Source: Pseudomonadota bacterium
GTDB lineage: Bacteria; Pseudomonadota; Alphaproteobacteria; Rhizobiales; Xanthobacteraceae
Length of the DNA: 64,000 nucleotides
Assembly: GCA_023386635.1 (NCBI GenBank)
Contig: JAEWJH010000066.1
Location: 3,026 to 67,025, forward strand
Direction of reading: 5' to 3'
In this document: piece after piece, positions 16,746 to 25,179 of the stretch
How the letters are laid out: every line of letters starts with the position of its first letter
Position numbering within the stretch: the first letter of the stretch is position 1
Translations under genes and position numbers: made by a program
The notes under the pieces: generated by a model
Seen by the model: only the letters and a program-made list of their open reading frames with translations
What the model was told of the DNA's origin: nothing
Database searches by the model: none

Positions 16746-18205
16746 TCGCGGCGGCGGGAGATGACGAACGATTCGTCGTAGAACCACAGCCCGCCGTGCT
16801 GCTGCAGCACTTCGCGTGTCGCCTCGATATAGCGGCGGTCGGCGTTGACGTCGGCCAGCCGGTCGTCCTCCACCTGCGCCACATAGATCGCCGCGTTCCA
16901 CGCCGCCAGCAATGTCGATGTGCCGATCGACGCGGAGATTTCCGATGGCAGCGTGTGCATGTCGTAGCGGAACAGCGAGCGCTGATCGGAATAGGCGTTG
17001 AAGTTGAGATCGCGCGCGGCGGCCCCCAATTCGTTCTTCACCGCCTTGAGCAGATCGTGGCGACTGTGCGCGAACGGATTGTCGTCGGGCCATACTTTGT
17101 GGATCAGATCCATGCCCGGATCGTGCCCATAGGAATGGATCGCGATCATCCGGCCGCCCGGCCCGAGCGCGCGCGCCAGCGGCGCCAGCACGCGCTTCGC
17201 CTTGAAATCGAGCGAGGCCCGCGCGCGATAGGGTTGCGAGGCGATGACCAGATCGTAATCGGCGGTCGTGCCGCCGGGCTTCGGAATGATGGGATCGAGC
17301 AGGAAGCGGTGATCCTCGCGGTAGAGCACCAGGATCACCGGACGCTCGTAAACCGGATTGCCGCTCTTCTGCGACACCTTCGCCTTCCAGTTCTCGGCAA
17401 GGAATGGCTCGAGCGCGGTGATCTGCTCCTCGAAGCCGTGCGACGAGGTGCCGGACAGCGGCACCTCCTTCCACACGGTGCTTGCCGCCGCGCTCAGCGA
17501 TTTCACAGCGAGCCACGGCGCTTCGGCGTACGCCAGATTGGTCAGCACCAGCACCGTCGAGGGATGCTCGTGGAAGCGGTCCGCCATCTTCTGCATGGTC
17601 AGGCGGATGTCTTCGAGGCTGATCTCCTTGCCGACGATGTAGAACGGCGTGTGCGGAAACTTGTCGTGCATCTGCCGCATCACCCGCGACAGTACGGTGC
17701 CGTCGCCGACGCCGGCATCGAACACGCGCAGCGCCGGCGGACGCGGATGCAGGCTGCCGAGTTCGAGCCCGATGCGGTTCGCGATCTCCCATTTCTCCGA
17801 GCAGGTGTTCACGAACAGCAGATATTTCTGCCGGTTGTCGAAGAACCGGAAATTACGCTGCGGATCGTGGTCACCCACCGGCGGCGCGCCGGGCGGCACC
17901 ATGGTCTGGCGCGGCGGCTCCGGCATCCGCGCCGGGATGTCCGCGGCCGCGGACAACGGGGCCATGCGGCGCACGCCGCTCTCCTCGCCGCCCTGGCCGC
18001 TTTCGGCCATGAACGAACGGATACGCTCCAGCGTGTCGGTGGTGATGCGTCCGCCGTTGCGCAGCCGCGCGGCGAGCTTGCCGTCGTTGACGGCACGGCG
18101 GCCGAAGGTGGATTCCGCCAGACCACGCTGACGGCAAAAGGTCGCGATCTCCTGAAGGAGAACTTCGTTCACAGACGCCTCCCTGCCGCCGGTCTTGTGA
18201 GCCAT
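16742..18205 (-). CDS. HTH-like domain fused to class I SAM-dependent methyltransferase
   Basis: A 487-residue protein of unknown role. Residues about 12-70 (NEVLLQEIATFCRQRGLAES...LRNGGRITTDTLERIRSFM) resemble a small lambda-repressor-like helical domain common in alphaproteobacterial hypotheticals. A Pro-rich linker (about 85-110) leads to a Rossmann methyltransferase with the SAM motif VFDAGVGDGTVLSRVMR (about 165). The C-terminal half holds GPGGRMIAIHSYGHDPGMD. The ATG at 18205 follows GGAG. It heads the minus-strand cassette with the MTHFR-like and MetE-like genes. The methyl acceptor cannot be predicted, and the N-terminal domain may bind DNA or only mediate contacts. Confidence 0.75.
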   Translation of the reverse strand: MAHKTGGREASVNEVLLQEIATFCRQRGLAESTFGRRAVNDGKLAARLRNGGRITTDTLERIRSFMAESGQGGEESGVRRMAPLSAAADIPARMPEPPRQTMVPPGAPPVGDHDPQRNFRFFDNRQKYLLFVNTCSEKWEIANRIGLELGSLHPRPPALRVFDAGVGDGTVLSRVMRQMHDKFPHTPFYIVGKEISLEDIRLTMQKMADRFHEHPSTVLVLTNLAYAEAPWLAVKSLSAAASTVWKEVPLSGTSSHGFEEQITALEPFLAENWKAKVSQKSGNPVYERPVILVLYREDHRFLLDPIIPKPGGTTADYDLVIASQPYRARASLDFKAKRVLAPLARALGPGGRMIAIHSYGHDPGMDLIHKVWPDDNPFAHSRHDLLKAVKNELGAAARDLNFNAYSDQRSLFRYDMHTLPSEISASIGTSTLLAAWNAAIYVAQVEDDRLADVNADRRYIEATREVLQQHGGLWFYDESFVISRRRE

Positions 18206-18329
18206 TCATGTGCTCCGCCGGTTCGATCGATGGTCGATGTGCAGATCGAACCTCTGGGCGCGGGCATCGTCAACCACAAAACTTGCCCACGAAAGTTGGG
18301 AGATAAGAATGGGCGACGCCCACCGCAAG

Positions 18330-18363
18330 AAAAACCCGTCAGACGCGGGTCTGACGGGTTTTT
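18330..18363 (-). terminator. strong rho-independent terminator of the pca operon
   Basis: A perfect 15-bp stem, AAAAACCCGTCAGAC / GTCTGACGGGTTTTT, with loop GCGG (18345-18348) and A/T runs on both sides. It lies 85 bases beyond the pcaG stop. Its symmetry makes it functional in both directions, but only the minus-strand operon ends here. Confidence 0.9.
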
Positions 18364-18447
18364 ACGATCGTTTGCGAAGCTATGGCAGGAGAGCATGGCG
18401 GCCCACTTGCCAGTCCGCCCATCAGTGGCGGGCAGCTTTCCCCGGGG

Positions 18448-19050
18448 TTAAATCTCGAAGAAGACCGTCTCGTCGTCGCCCTGAACCTTGATGTCGAAGC
18501 GATAGACGCCATCTTTTTCTTTCCTGGCGATCAGGGTGTGGCGGCGGTCTTCCGGCACCAGCGCGAGGATCTGGTCGGTGGCGTTGGACGCCTCGTCCGG
18601 GAAATACATGCGCGTATAGACCTGCCGCAGCATGCCGCGCGAGAAGATGCAGACCACCACATGCGGCGCCTGCGGCTTGCCGTTCGGACCGGGCACCTGG
18701 CCGGGCTTGATGGTGTCGAAACCGAACTCGCCCTCTCTGTTGCAGGCCGAGCGGCCGAAGCCCTTGAAGCTCGCATTGGGCGCGCGCGGATCGCGCGGAT
18801 GCGCGTAGCGGCCTTGCGAATCCGCCTGCCAGATCTCCAGCATCGCGTCCGGAATCGGCACGCCGTCGCCGTCGCGGATCGCGCCGGTGATGTGGATTTT
18901 CTGACCGGAGGCGTCGGGCGTGATCAGATTGTCGCCAACGGTTTCCTTCCAGCTATAGGTGCCGTCCGGGTCCCAATGGGCGCGGCCCTTCGGGGTGAGG
19001 CCATAGGCATAGAACGGGCCGACGGTCTGCGAGGGGGTCAGGTCGGACAT
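18448..19050 (-). CDS. pcaG: protocatechuate 3,4-dioxygenase alpha subunit
   Basis: A 200-residue intradiol dioxygenase subunit. It pairs with PcaH to open protocatechuate to 3-carboxy-cis,cis-muconate. The PcaG pattern is visible: LTPSQTVGPFYAYGL at the start, a GAIRDGDGVPIPDAMLEIWQ strand, and RGMLRQVYTRMYFPDE. As usual, the alpha subunit lacks the full iron-ligand set found in beta. It begins 2 bases after the pcaH stop and is the last gene of a five-gene operon, followed by the hairpin at 18330. Confidence 0.95.
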   Translation of the reverse strand: MSDLTPSQTVGPFYAYGLTPKGRAHWDPDGTYSWKETVGDNLITPDASGQKIHITGAIRDGDGVPIPDAMLEIWQADSQGRYAHPRDPRAPNASFKGFGRSACNREGEFGFDTIKPGQVPGPNGKPQAPHVVVCIFSRGMLRQVYTRMYFPDEASNATDQILALVPEDRRHTLIARKEKDGVYRFDIKVQGDDETVFFEI

Positions 19051-19052
19051 GA

Positions 19053-19760
19053 TCAGTGCTTCTCCTCATCCATCGGCGTGCCTTCGCGGCCGCGCAGAAC
19101 GATATCGAACCGGAACGCCAGCGCCCATTCCGGCACGGTGTTCTCGAGATCGAAGGTCGCGATCATGCGGTTGCGCGCCTTCTCGTCAGTGACCGAATTG
19201 AAGATCGGATCGAACGGGAACAGATAGTCGCCGGGGAAATACATCTGCGTCACCAGCCGCGACAGGAACGAGTGACCGAACAGCGAGAAGTGGATGTGGT
19301 TCGGCCGCCACGCATTGTGGTGGTTGCCCCACGGATAGGCGCCCGGCTTGATGGTAACGAACTTGTAGTAGCCGTTCTTGTCGGTGAGCGTGCGGCCCGC
19401 GCCGGTGAAGTTCGGATCGAGCGGCGCCGGATGCTGATCGACGATGTGCACATAACGGCCGCAGGCATTGGCCTGCCAGAGTTCCACCAGAACCTCCGGC
19501 ACCGGGCGCTTGTCCTCGTCGAGGATCTGCCCGTGGACGATGATGCGCTCGCCGAGCGGCTCGCCCTTGTGCATCTTGGTCAGGTCGTTATCGCCTTCTT
19601 CGATGGCGTTGTGACCGTAGACCGGGCCGGTCAGCTCCGACAGCGTGTGCGGCACGACGATCAGCGGCTTCGACGGCGAACGCTTGATGGTGCTCTTGTA
19701 GCCGGGGCTCAGATGCTTTGGATAATCGACAAGCCCCTTGGTCGGATAGATCAGCGACAT
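19053..19760 (-). CDS. pcaH: protocatechuate 3,4-dioxygenase beta subunit
   Basis: A 235-residue catalytic subunit holding the non-haem Fe(III). The four iron ligands are in place: Tyr103 (GRYVH), Tyr142 (GAYPW), His155 and His157 (RPNHIHFSLFG). The LVELWQANACGRY strand is typical of intradiol dioxygenases. It sits between the thiolase gene (15 bases upstream) and pcaG (2 bases downstream). It links 4-hydroxybenzoate-type intermediates to the beta-ketoadipate pathway. Confidence 0.96.
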   Translation of the reverse strand: MSLIYPTKGLVDYPKHLSPGYKSTIKRSPSKPLIVVPHTLSELTGPVYGHNAIEEGDNDLTKMHKGEPLGERIIVHGQILDEDKRPVPEVLVELWQANACGRYVHIVDQHPAPLDPNFTGAGRTLTDKNGYYKFVTIKPGAYPWGNHHNAWRPNHIHFSLFGHSFLSRLVTQMYFPGDYLFPFDPIFNSVTDEKARNRMIATFDLENTVPEWALAFRFDIVLRGREGTPMDEEKH

Positions 19761-19775
19761 CGACTTCTGCTCCCC

Positions 19776-20987
19776 TCAGACGCGCGCAAGCGCCATCGAT
19801 ACACCTTGTCCGACGCCGACACACATGGTGGCAAGGCCGATCTTGCCTTGCCGCTCCTGCAGGCCGTGCGCCACCGTCATCGCCAGACGCGCGCCCGACA
19901 TGCCGAGCGGATGGCCGAGCGCGATCGCACCGCCATGCGGATTGACGTGCTCGGCATCGTCAGCGAGCCCCAGCTGGCGCATGCAGGCTAGGCCCTGCGA
20001 AGCGAACGCCTCATTGAGTTCGATCAAATCGAAATCGCCTATCTTCATGCCGAGGCGGGCCATCAGCTTCTGCGTCGACGGCACGGGGCCGATGCCCATG
20101 ATGCGCGGCGGAACGCCGGCCGATGCGACGCCGAGCACGCGGGCGCGGGGCGTCAGCCCGTATTTCTTCACCGCGTCTCCCGAGGCGAGAATCATCGCCG
20201 CGGCACCGTCATTGACGCCCGACGCATTGCCGGCCGTCACCGTGCCGGGATTGCGGAACGGGGTCTTGAGCTTGGCAAGCTGCTCCATCGTGGTCTCGGG
20301 ACGCGGATGCTCGTCCGCCGTCACCTCGACGGTCTCGCCCTTGCGGCCGGCGATGCTGACCGGCACGATCTCCGCCTTGAAGTAGCCGGCGGCGATCGCC
20401 TTGCCGGCGCGCTGCTGCGAGCGCAACGCGAAGGCGTCCTGATCGGCGCGCGTCACCTGGAACTCGGTGGCGACGTTCTCGCCGGTCTCCGGCATCGAGT
20501 CGATGCCGTATTGCTGCTTCATCAACGGATTGACGAACCGCCAGCCAATGGTCGTGTCGTAAATCTCGGCGCTGCGCGAGAACGCCTCGGTCGCCTTGCC
20601 TTGCACGAACGGCGCGCGGGTCATCGACTCGACGCCGCCGGCGATGCCGATCTCGATCTCGCCGGCGCGGATCGCGCGCGCCACCGTACCGACCGCGTCG
20701 AGGCCGGACGCGCACAGACGGTTGAGCGTGATGCCCGGCACCGCCACCGGCAGCCCGGCTAGCAGCGCCGCCATGCGCGCGACGTTGCGGTTGTCCTCGC
20801 CCGCCTGATTGGCGCAGCCGAGCACGACCTCGTCGATCGCCTCCCAATCGACTTTCGGATTGCGCGCGATCAGCGCCTTGATCGGCACCGCGGCGAGATC
20901 GTCGGTGCGCACCTTGGCGAGCGCGCCGCCATAGCGGCCGATCGGCGTGCGGGCCGCGTCACAGAGGAAAACGTCGCGTGTCGCCAT
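19776..20987 (-). CDS. pcaF: 3-oxoadipyl-CoA thiolase
   Basis: A 403-residue thiolase that cleaves 3-oxoadipyl-CoA to succinyl-CoA and acetyl-CoA. The catalytic residues are Cys92 in NRLCASGLDAVG, His in GGAIALGHPLGMSGAR (about 350-365), and Cys in ATMCVGVGQG near the C-terminus. The operon position between CoA-transferase genes and pcaHG fixes the substrate better than sequence alone, since acetyl-CoA acetyltransferases look similar. It starts at ATG 20987. Confidence 0.92.
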   Translation of the reverse strand: MATRDVFLCDAARTPIGRYGGALAKVRTDDLAAVPIKALIARNPKVDWEAIDEVVLGCANQAGEDNRNVARMAALLAGLPVAVPGITLNRLCASGLDAVGTVARAIRAGEIEIGIAGGVESMTRAPFVQGKATEAFSRSAEIYDTTIGWRFVNPLMKQQYGIDSMPETGENVATEFQVTRADQDAFALRSQQRAGKAIAAGYFKAEIVPVSIAGRKGETVEVTADEHPRPETTMEQLAKLKTPFRNPGTVTAGNASGVNDGAAAMILASGDAVKKYGLTPRARVLGVASAGVPPRIMGIGPVPSTQKLMARLGMKIGDFDLIELNEAFASQGLACMRQLGLADDAEHVNPHGGAIALGHPLGMSGARLAMTVAHGLQERQGKIGLATMCVGVGQGVSMALARV

Positions 20988-21013
20988 GTCAGCTCACTCC
21001 ACTCTTCAAACGT

Positions 21014-21787
21014 TCACGCCGCCGCGTGGGCGCGCGCGGTACGGGCCTGCAACTCGCGCAGGATGCCCAGTTCCTGCGCGGTCGGCACCGGCGTTTCGGC
21101 GACCTGCGCCGCGTAGCGCACGCTCCATCCGGTGTTCTCCTGAATCTGCTCGCGGGTGACGCCGGGATGGATCGAGGTGACGATCATCTCCTTGGTCTCC
21201 GGATCGGGCTGATAGATCGCCAGATCGGTGATCAGCCGCGTCGGACCCTTGGTCTTGATGCCGAGCTTCTGCCGGCTGTCGCCGCCGCTGCCGTGGCCGA
21301 TCGAGGTGAAGAAGTCGATCTTCTCCACGAACGAACGCTTGCCCTGCGCCATGATGATGAAAATCTCGCCGCACGACGTGGCGATCTCCGGCGCGCCGCC
21401 GCCGCCGGGCAGCCGCACCTTCGGCTTGTTGTAGTCGCCGACGACAGTCGTGTTGAGATTGGCGTATTTATCGATCTGCGCCCCGCCGAGGAAGCCGACC
21501 GAGATGCGCCCGCCCTGCAGCCAGTAACGGAACATCTCCGGCACCGACACCGTGGTCAGCGCCGTCTCGCACAATTCCCCGTCACCGATGGACAATGGCA
21601 GCACCGTCGGCTTGGTGCCGAGCGTGCCGGATTCATAGATCAGCGTCACGTTCGGCGCGTGCGACAGCCGCGCCAGATTGGCGGCGGCCGACGGTTGACC
21701 GATACCGACGAAGCAGACGTCCTCGTTCCTGAGCGCCCGCGCCGCGGCGACGGTCATCATCTCGTTGGGCTTGTAATCGGCCATCAT
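21014..21787 (-). CDS. 3-oxoadipate CoA-transferase beta subunit, CatJ/GctB-like
   Basis: A 257-residue subunit. The ATG at 21787 follows GGAG that overlaps the upstream stop; a GTG at 21793 is possible. It contains the CoA-transferase active-site segment LIYESGTLG with its Glu, and GFLGGAQIDKYANLN. It resembles the glutaconate-CoA-transferase-like CatJ class rather than the shorter SCOT-like PcaJ. With the alpha subunit it should move CoA from succinyl-CoA to 3-oxoadipate, which the adjacent thiolase then cleaves. Confidence 0.85.
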   Translation of the reverse strand: MMADYKPNEMMTVAAARALRNEDVCFVGIGQPSAAANLARLSHAPNVTLIYESGTLGTKPTVLPLSIGDGELCETALTTVSVPEMFRYWLQGGRISVGFLGGAQIDKYANLNTTVVGDYNKPKVRLPGGGGAPEIATSCGEIFIIMAQGKRSFVEKIDFFTSIGHGSGGDSRQKLGIKTKGPTRLITDLAIYQPDPETKEMIVTSIHPGVTREQIQENTGWSVRYAAQVAETPVPTAQELGILRELQARTARAHAAA

Positions 21788-21789
21788 CG

Positions 21790-22650
21790 TCACTCCGCCG
21801 CTGCCGCGCGCGTGCGCGCATACTGGGCGAAGGCTTCCGGGCCTTTCTCCAGCACGTTCTCTTTCATCCAGGCGAGGAAGGTGTCGCGCTCGCGCGCGAT
21901 ATTGTCCCACGCCTTGTAGAAGCTGTTGTTGCGCGCGTAGTAGCCCTGCGCATAGGACGGGAACGCGCCTCCCGGCACTTCCGCCACATAGCCGATGGTC
22001 CAGGCCGGCAGCACAACCGCGTTGAGGCTGCGCGGGCCGAGATCGTCGACGACTTCCTCGACCGTGACGATCGAGCGCTTCGCCGCCAGCACTGCTTCCT
22101 TCTGCACGCCGAGCACGCCTTCCAGCAGCACATTCCCGGCCTTGTCGGCGCGCAGCGCGTGGATGACCGCCACGTCCGGACGATGCGCCGGCACCGCCGC
22201 GAGCTCTTCGCCGCTGAACGGGCAGGTGATGCGCTTGATATTCTTGTTCACCTTCGGCAGATCGCTGCCGAGATAGCCGCGGAACACCGCAAGCGGCAGG
22301 CCCGCCGCGCCGGCCTCATAGGCATTGGCCATAGCCGCGTGGGAATGTTCCTCGATCTCGAGCTTGTTGGGCCAGCCCTGCTCCACCGCGTCGCGCAGCC
22401 GATGCAGCGAGCCCACGCCGGGATTGCCGCCCCACGAAAACACGAGCTTTTTCGCGCAGCCCATGCCGATCATCTGGTCGTAGATCAGATCCGGCGTCAT
22501 GCGGATCAGCGTCAGGTCTTTGCGCTTCTGACGGATGATCTCGTGGCCCGCCGCGTGCGGAATAAGATGGGTGAAGCCTTCCATCGCCACCGTGTCGCCG
22601 TCGCGGACGGCCGCCTGCACGGCTTCCGCGAGTGAAGTGATACGCGCCAT
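21790..22650 (-). CDS. 3-oxoadipate CoA-transferase alpha subunit, CatI/GctA-like
   Basis: A 286-residue CoA-transferase family I subunit, first gene of the pca operon on this strand. Features are VRDGDTVAMEGFTHLIPHAAG at the N-terminus, FSWGGNPGVGSLHRLRDAVE, and RPDVAVIHALRADKAGNVLLEG. Length fits the CatI/GctA type (about 280) rather than PcaI (about 230). Its stop is 2 bases from the beta-subunit start. It is divergent from the DUF3237 gene, with 76 bases between the start codons that must carry both promoters. Confidence 0.87.
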   Translation of the reverse strand: MARITSLAEAVQAAVRDGDTVAMEGFTHLIPHAAGHEIIRQKRKDLTLIRMTPDLIYDQMIGMGCAKKLVFSWGGNPGVGSLHRLRDAVEQGWPNKLEIEEHSHAAMANAYEAGAAGLPLAVFRGYLGSDLPKVNKNIKRITCPFSGEELAAVPAHRPDVAVIHALRADKAGNVLLEGVLGVQKEAVLAAKRSIVTVEEVVDDLGPRSLNAVVLPAWTIGYVAEVPGGAFPSYAQGYYARNNSFYKAWDNIARERDTFLAWMKENVLEKGPEAFAQYARTRAAAAE

Positions 22651-22726
22651 GATCGATCCTGGGACGAGAGTTCACGAAGCGGACCCGTATTTACGAGCGG
22701 ACCCGGACAGGGTCAAATGCGACATC

Positions 22727-23179
22727 ATGCTGTCACCGCAACCCATCTTCACCATCCGCGCCGATCTCGCGCCGATCCTGCCATTCGGTATGACGCCTTA
22801 TGGCGAGCGCCGCGTGATCGACATCATCGGCGGAACCGTGAGCGGACCGAAACTGACGGGACGCATTATGCGCGGCGGCGCCGACTGGCAGTTAATCCGC
22901 GCCGACGGCACCGCCGACATTCAGGCGCGCTACACCATCGCGGCCGACAACGGCGCGCATATCCTGGTCTCGAGCGAAGGGCTGCGGCACGGCCCGCCGG
23001 AGGTGCTGGCCGCTCTGGCGCGCGGCGAGCCGGTCGATCCGGCGCGCTATTATTTCCGCACCGTGATGCGGTTCGAGACCGCCGACAAAACCCATGGCTG
23101 GCTGAACACTATTCTCGCCATCGCGCGGGGCGCGCGGCTGGCACAGGCGGTCGAACTCAACGTCCACGAGGTGCTCTGA
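22727..23179 (+). CDS. DUF3237 family protein
   Basis: A 150-residue beta-rich protein of the DUF3237/UPF0311 family, recognised from GGTVSGPKLTGRIMRGGADW, YTIAADNGAHILVSSEG and YYFRTVMRFETAD. The family has no firmly established function, but members often lie in aromatic or terpene catabolic loci. The start is ATG 22727; upstream in-frame codons overlap the divergent operon and are rejected. It points towards the CoA ligase gene 104 bases downstream, although an inverted repeat in that gap suggests the ligase has its own promoter. Confidence 0.85.
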   Translation: MLSPQPIFTIRADLAPILPFGMTPYGERRVIDIIGGTVSGPKLTGRIMRGGADWQLIRADGTADIQARYTIAADNGAHILVSSEGLRHGPPEVLAALARGEPVDPARYYFRTVMRFETADKTHGWLNTILAIARGARLAQAVELNVHEVL

Positions 23180-23221
23180 GCGCCCCCGTCCCAGGCCTTG
23201 ACGGCTGGACCGACTGGGCAG

Positions 23222-23242
23222 ATTGTTGTCAATAACAACAAT
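23222..23242. promoter_or_regulatory. inverted repeat upstream of the aryl-CoA ligase gene, candidate MarR operator
   Basis: ATTGTTGT-CAATA-ACAACAAT, an 8-bp perfect dyad, ends 41 bases before the ligase start. Its outer halves ATTGTT/AACAAT resemble ATAGTT/AACTAT at 26976-26995 next to the marR gene of this locus. Binding by that MarR protein is inference. Confidence 0.55.
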
Positions 23243-23283
23243 ATCCGGACGAAGCGGCCGGCGAGGAAACGAAACGCAAAGCG

Positions 23284-25164
23284 ATGGCACAGCACAGCAC
23301 CCAGAGGCAGGACAGCCGCGCCCCGTTGCGGCCGGTCCGGGTGGGCTCCCTTAAGCCGGAGATGACGCGCCGCGCCGATGGCACCATCCTCGTGCGCTGC
23401 ACCGATCCGCTGCCGGTCTATCCCGACAAGATCACGCTGCATCTCGAACGCTGGGCGCGCGAAGCGCCGGATCGCATCTATCTCGCGCAGCGCAACGCCC
23501 AGGGCGGAGAAGCCGGCTGGCGCACGCTGACCTACCGCGACACGCTCGCGCAGGTCCGCGCCATCGCGCAGGGTCTGCTGGACCGCGATCTCTCGGTCGA
23601 ACGGCCGGTCGTCATCCTGTCCGGCAACGATATCGAGCAGGCCCTGCTCTTGCTCGCCTGCATGATGATCGGCGTGCCTTACGCGCCGATCTCGCCGGGC
23701 TATTCGCTGCTGTCGACCGACTTCGGCAAATTGCGTTACGTGTTCGACCTGCTGACACCGGGCCTCGTCTATGCCGGCAATGCGACGGCGTTCGGCCGGG
23801 CGCTCGATGCTGTGCCCGACGGCGTGGAACGGGTGGTGCCGCAGCCGCCGGCTGCGGCCAACGCAACCGCCTTCGCCGCGCTGGCCACCGCCGTGCGCGG
23901 TGATGCCGTCGACCGCGCCCATGCGGCGGTCGGCCCGGACACGATCGCGAAATTTCTGTTCACGTCCGGCTCGACCGGCCAGCCCAAGGGTGTGATCAAC
24001 ACCCAGCGCATGATGTGCGCCAATCAATCCATGCTGCAGGTCGGGTTTGGTTTCCTGACCGACGCGCCGCCCGTGGTCGTGGACTGGCTGCCGTGGAGCC
24101 ACACCTTCGGCAGCAATCACAATTTCAACATGGTGCTGACCAACGGCGGCTCGCTCTATATCGACGACGGCAACCCCACGCCGGCCGGCGCACCGAAAAC
24201 CGCGCGCAACCTGCGCGAGATCGCACCGACGATCTATTTCAACGTGCCGAAAGGCTATGAGGCGCTGCTGCCCTATCTGCGCAGCGACAAGGAACTGCGC
24301 GAAAACTTCTTCAGCCGGCTGAAGCTGCTGTTCTACGCCGGCGCCGGGCTCAACAAAGCAATTGCCGACGAATATGCCGCGCTGTCCGCCGAGGTGACCG
24401 GCGAACGCATCCTGTCGGTGACATCGCTCGGTTCGACCGAGACCGCGCCGGCGTCGCTGCTGCGCACGTTCGAGTCCGCGCTGCCCGACAATATGGGCGT
24501 GCCGATGCCGGGCGTCGAACTCAAGCTGGTGCCGTTCGAGGACAAGCTCGAAGCGCGGCTGCGCGGGCCGCATATCACGCCCGGCTACTGGCGACAGGAC
24601 GAACTCACGCGCGGCGCGTTCGACGACGAGGGCTTCTACAATCTCGGCGACGCCCTGAAGTTCGTCGACGTCAACGACGCCGGCAAAGGCTTTCTGTTCG
24701 ACGGCCGGCTCGCGGAGGACTTCAAGCTCGCCACCGGCACCTGGGTGAGCGTCGGCCCGCTGCGTGTCGGCTTCATCGAGCATTTCACGCCGCTGGCGCG
24801 CGACGTGGTGCTCGCCGGCATCAATCAGGATGACATCACCGCGCTGATCTTCCCCGACGTCGAAGCCTGCCGCGCGCTGTGCGACGGCCTCGCCGCAGAC
24901 GCGACGCCGGCGCAGGTGCTGGCTGATCCGCGCGTGCGGGCGCAATTTCGCGCGTTGCTGACGACACTGGCCGCGCGCAGCACCGGCTCCTCGACCCGGA
25001 TTTGCCGCGCGATCCTGCTCGAAACACCGGCATCGCTCGATATCGGCGAAGCGACCGACAAAGGCTCGATCAACCAGCGCGCGGTGCTGCGGCATCGCGC
25101 CGACCTGGTCGAAGACCTCTACCGCGCGCCCCGCCCGGCGCATGTCATTTCCATCGACGACTGA
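23284..25164 (+). CDS. feruloyl-CoA synthase-like acyl-CoA ligase
   Basis: A 626-residue ANL-superfamily ligase. The ATP loop FLFTSGSTGQPKGV (about residues 222-235), LPWSHTFGSNHNFN, and the LGSTETAP/ARLRGPHITPGYW adenylate motifs match feruloyl-CoA synthases of alphaproteobacteria. These convert hydroxycinnamates to CoA thioesters with ATP. The C-terminal domain ends with GSINQRAVLRHRADLVEDLY. The cluster contains a 4-hydroxybenzoyl-CoA-type thioesterase and a TRAP importer, so an aryl or arylpropenoic acid is the likely substrate. No Ech-type hydratase/aldolase is adjacent, so classic ferulate to vanillin conversion is not encoded here. Confidence 0.85.
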   Translation: MAQHSTQRQDSRAPLRPVRVGSLKPEMTRRADGTILVRCTDPLPVYPDKITLHLERWAREAPDRIYLAQRNAQGGEAGWRTLTYRDTLAQVRAIAQGLLDRDLSVERPVVILSGNDIEQALLLLACMMIGVPYAPISPGYSLLSTDFGKLRYVFDLLTPGLVYAGNATAFGRALDAVPDGVERVVPQPPAAANATAFAALATAVRGDAVDRAHAAVGPDTIAKFLFTSGSTGQPKGVINTQRMMCANQSMLQVGFGFLTDAPPVVVDWLPWSHTFGSNHNFNMVLTNGGSLYIDDGNPTPAGAPKTARNLREIAPTIYFNVPKGYEALLPYLRSDKELRENFFSRLKLLFYAGAGLNKAIADEYAALSAEVTGERILSVTSLGSTETAPASLLRTFESALPDNMGVPMPGVELKLVPFEDKLEARLRGPHITPGYWRQDELTRGAFDDEGFYNLGDALKFVDVNDAGKGFLFDGRLAEDFKLATGTWVSVGPLRVGFIEHFTPLARDVVLAGINQDDITALIFPDVEACRALCDGLAADATPAQVLADPRVRAQFRALLTTLAARSTGSSTRICRAILLETPASLDIGEATDKGSINQRAVLRHRADLVEDLYRAPRPAHVISIDD

Positions 25165-25179
25165 CACGGACACACCATC

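Noticed and set aside
15855..17792. A 645-codon fusion of an unknown region with the MTHFR-like protein
   Set aside because: The N-terminal 350 codons lie out of frame over the methyltransferase gene. The real start is the GTG overlapping its stop at 16742-16745.
11847..18205. LivK-like receptor as part of the methyl cassette
   Set aside because: It is separated from the MetE-like gene by 332 bases with several hairpins, and no functional link is visible. It is treated as a separate orphan receptor.
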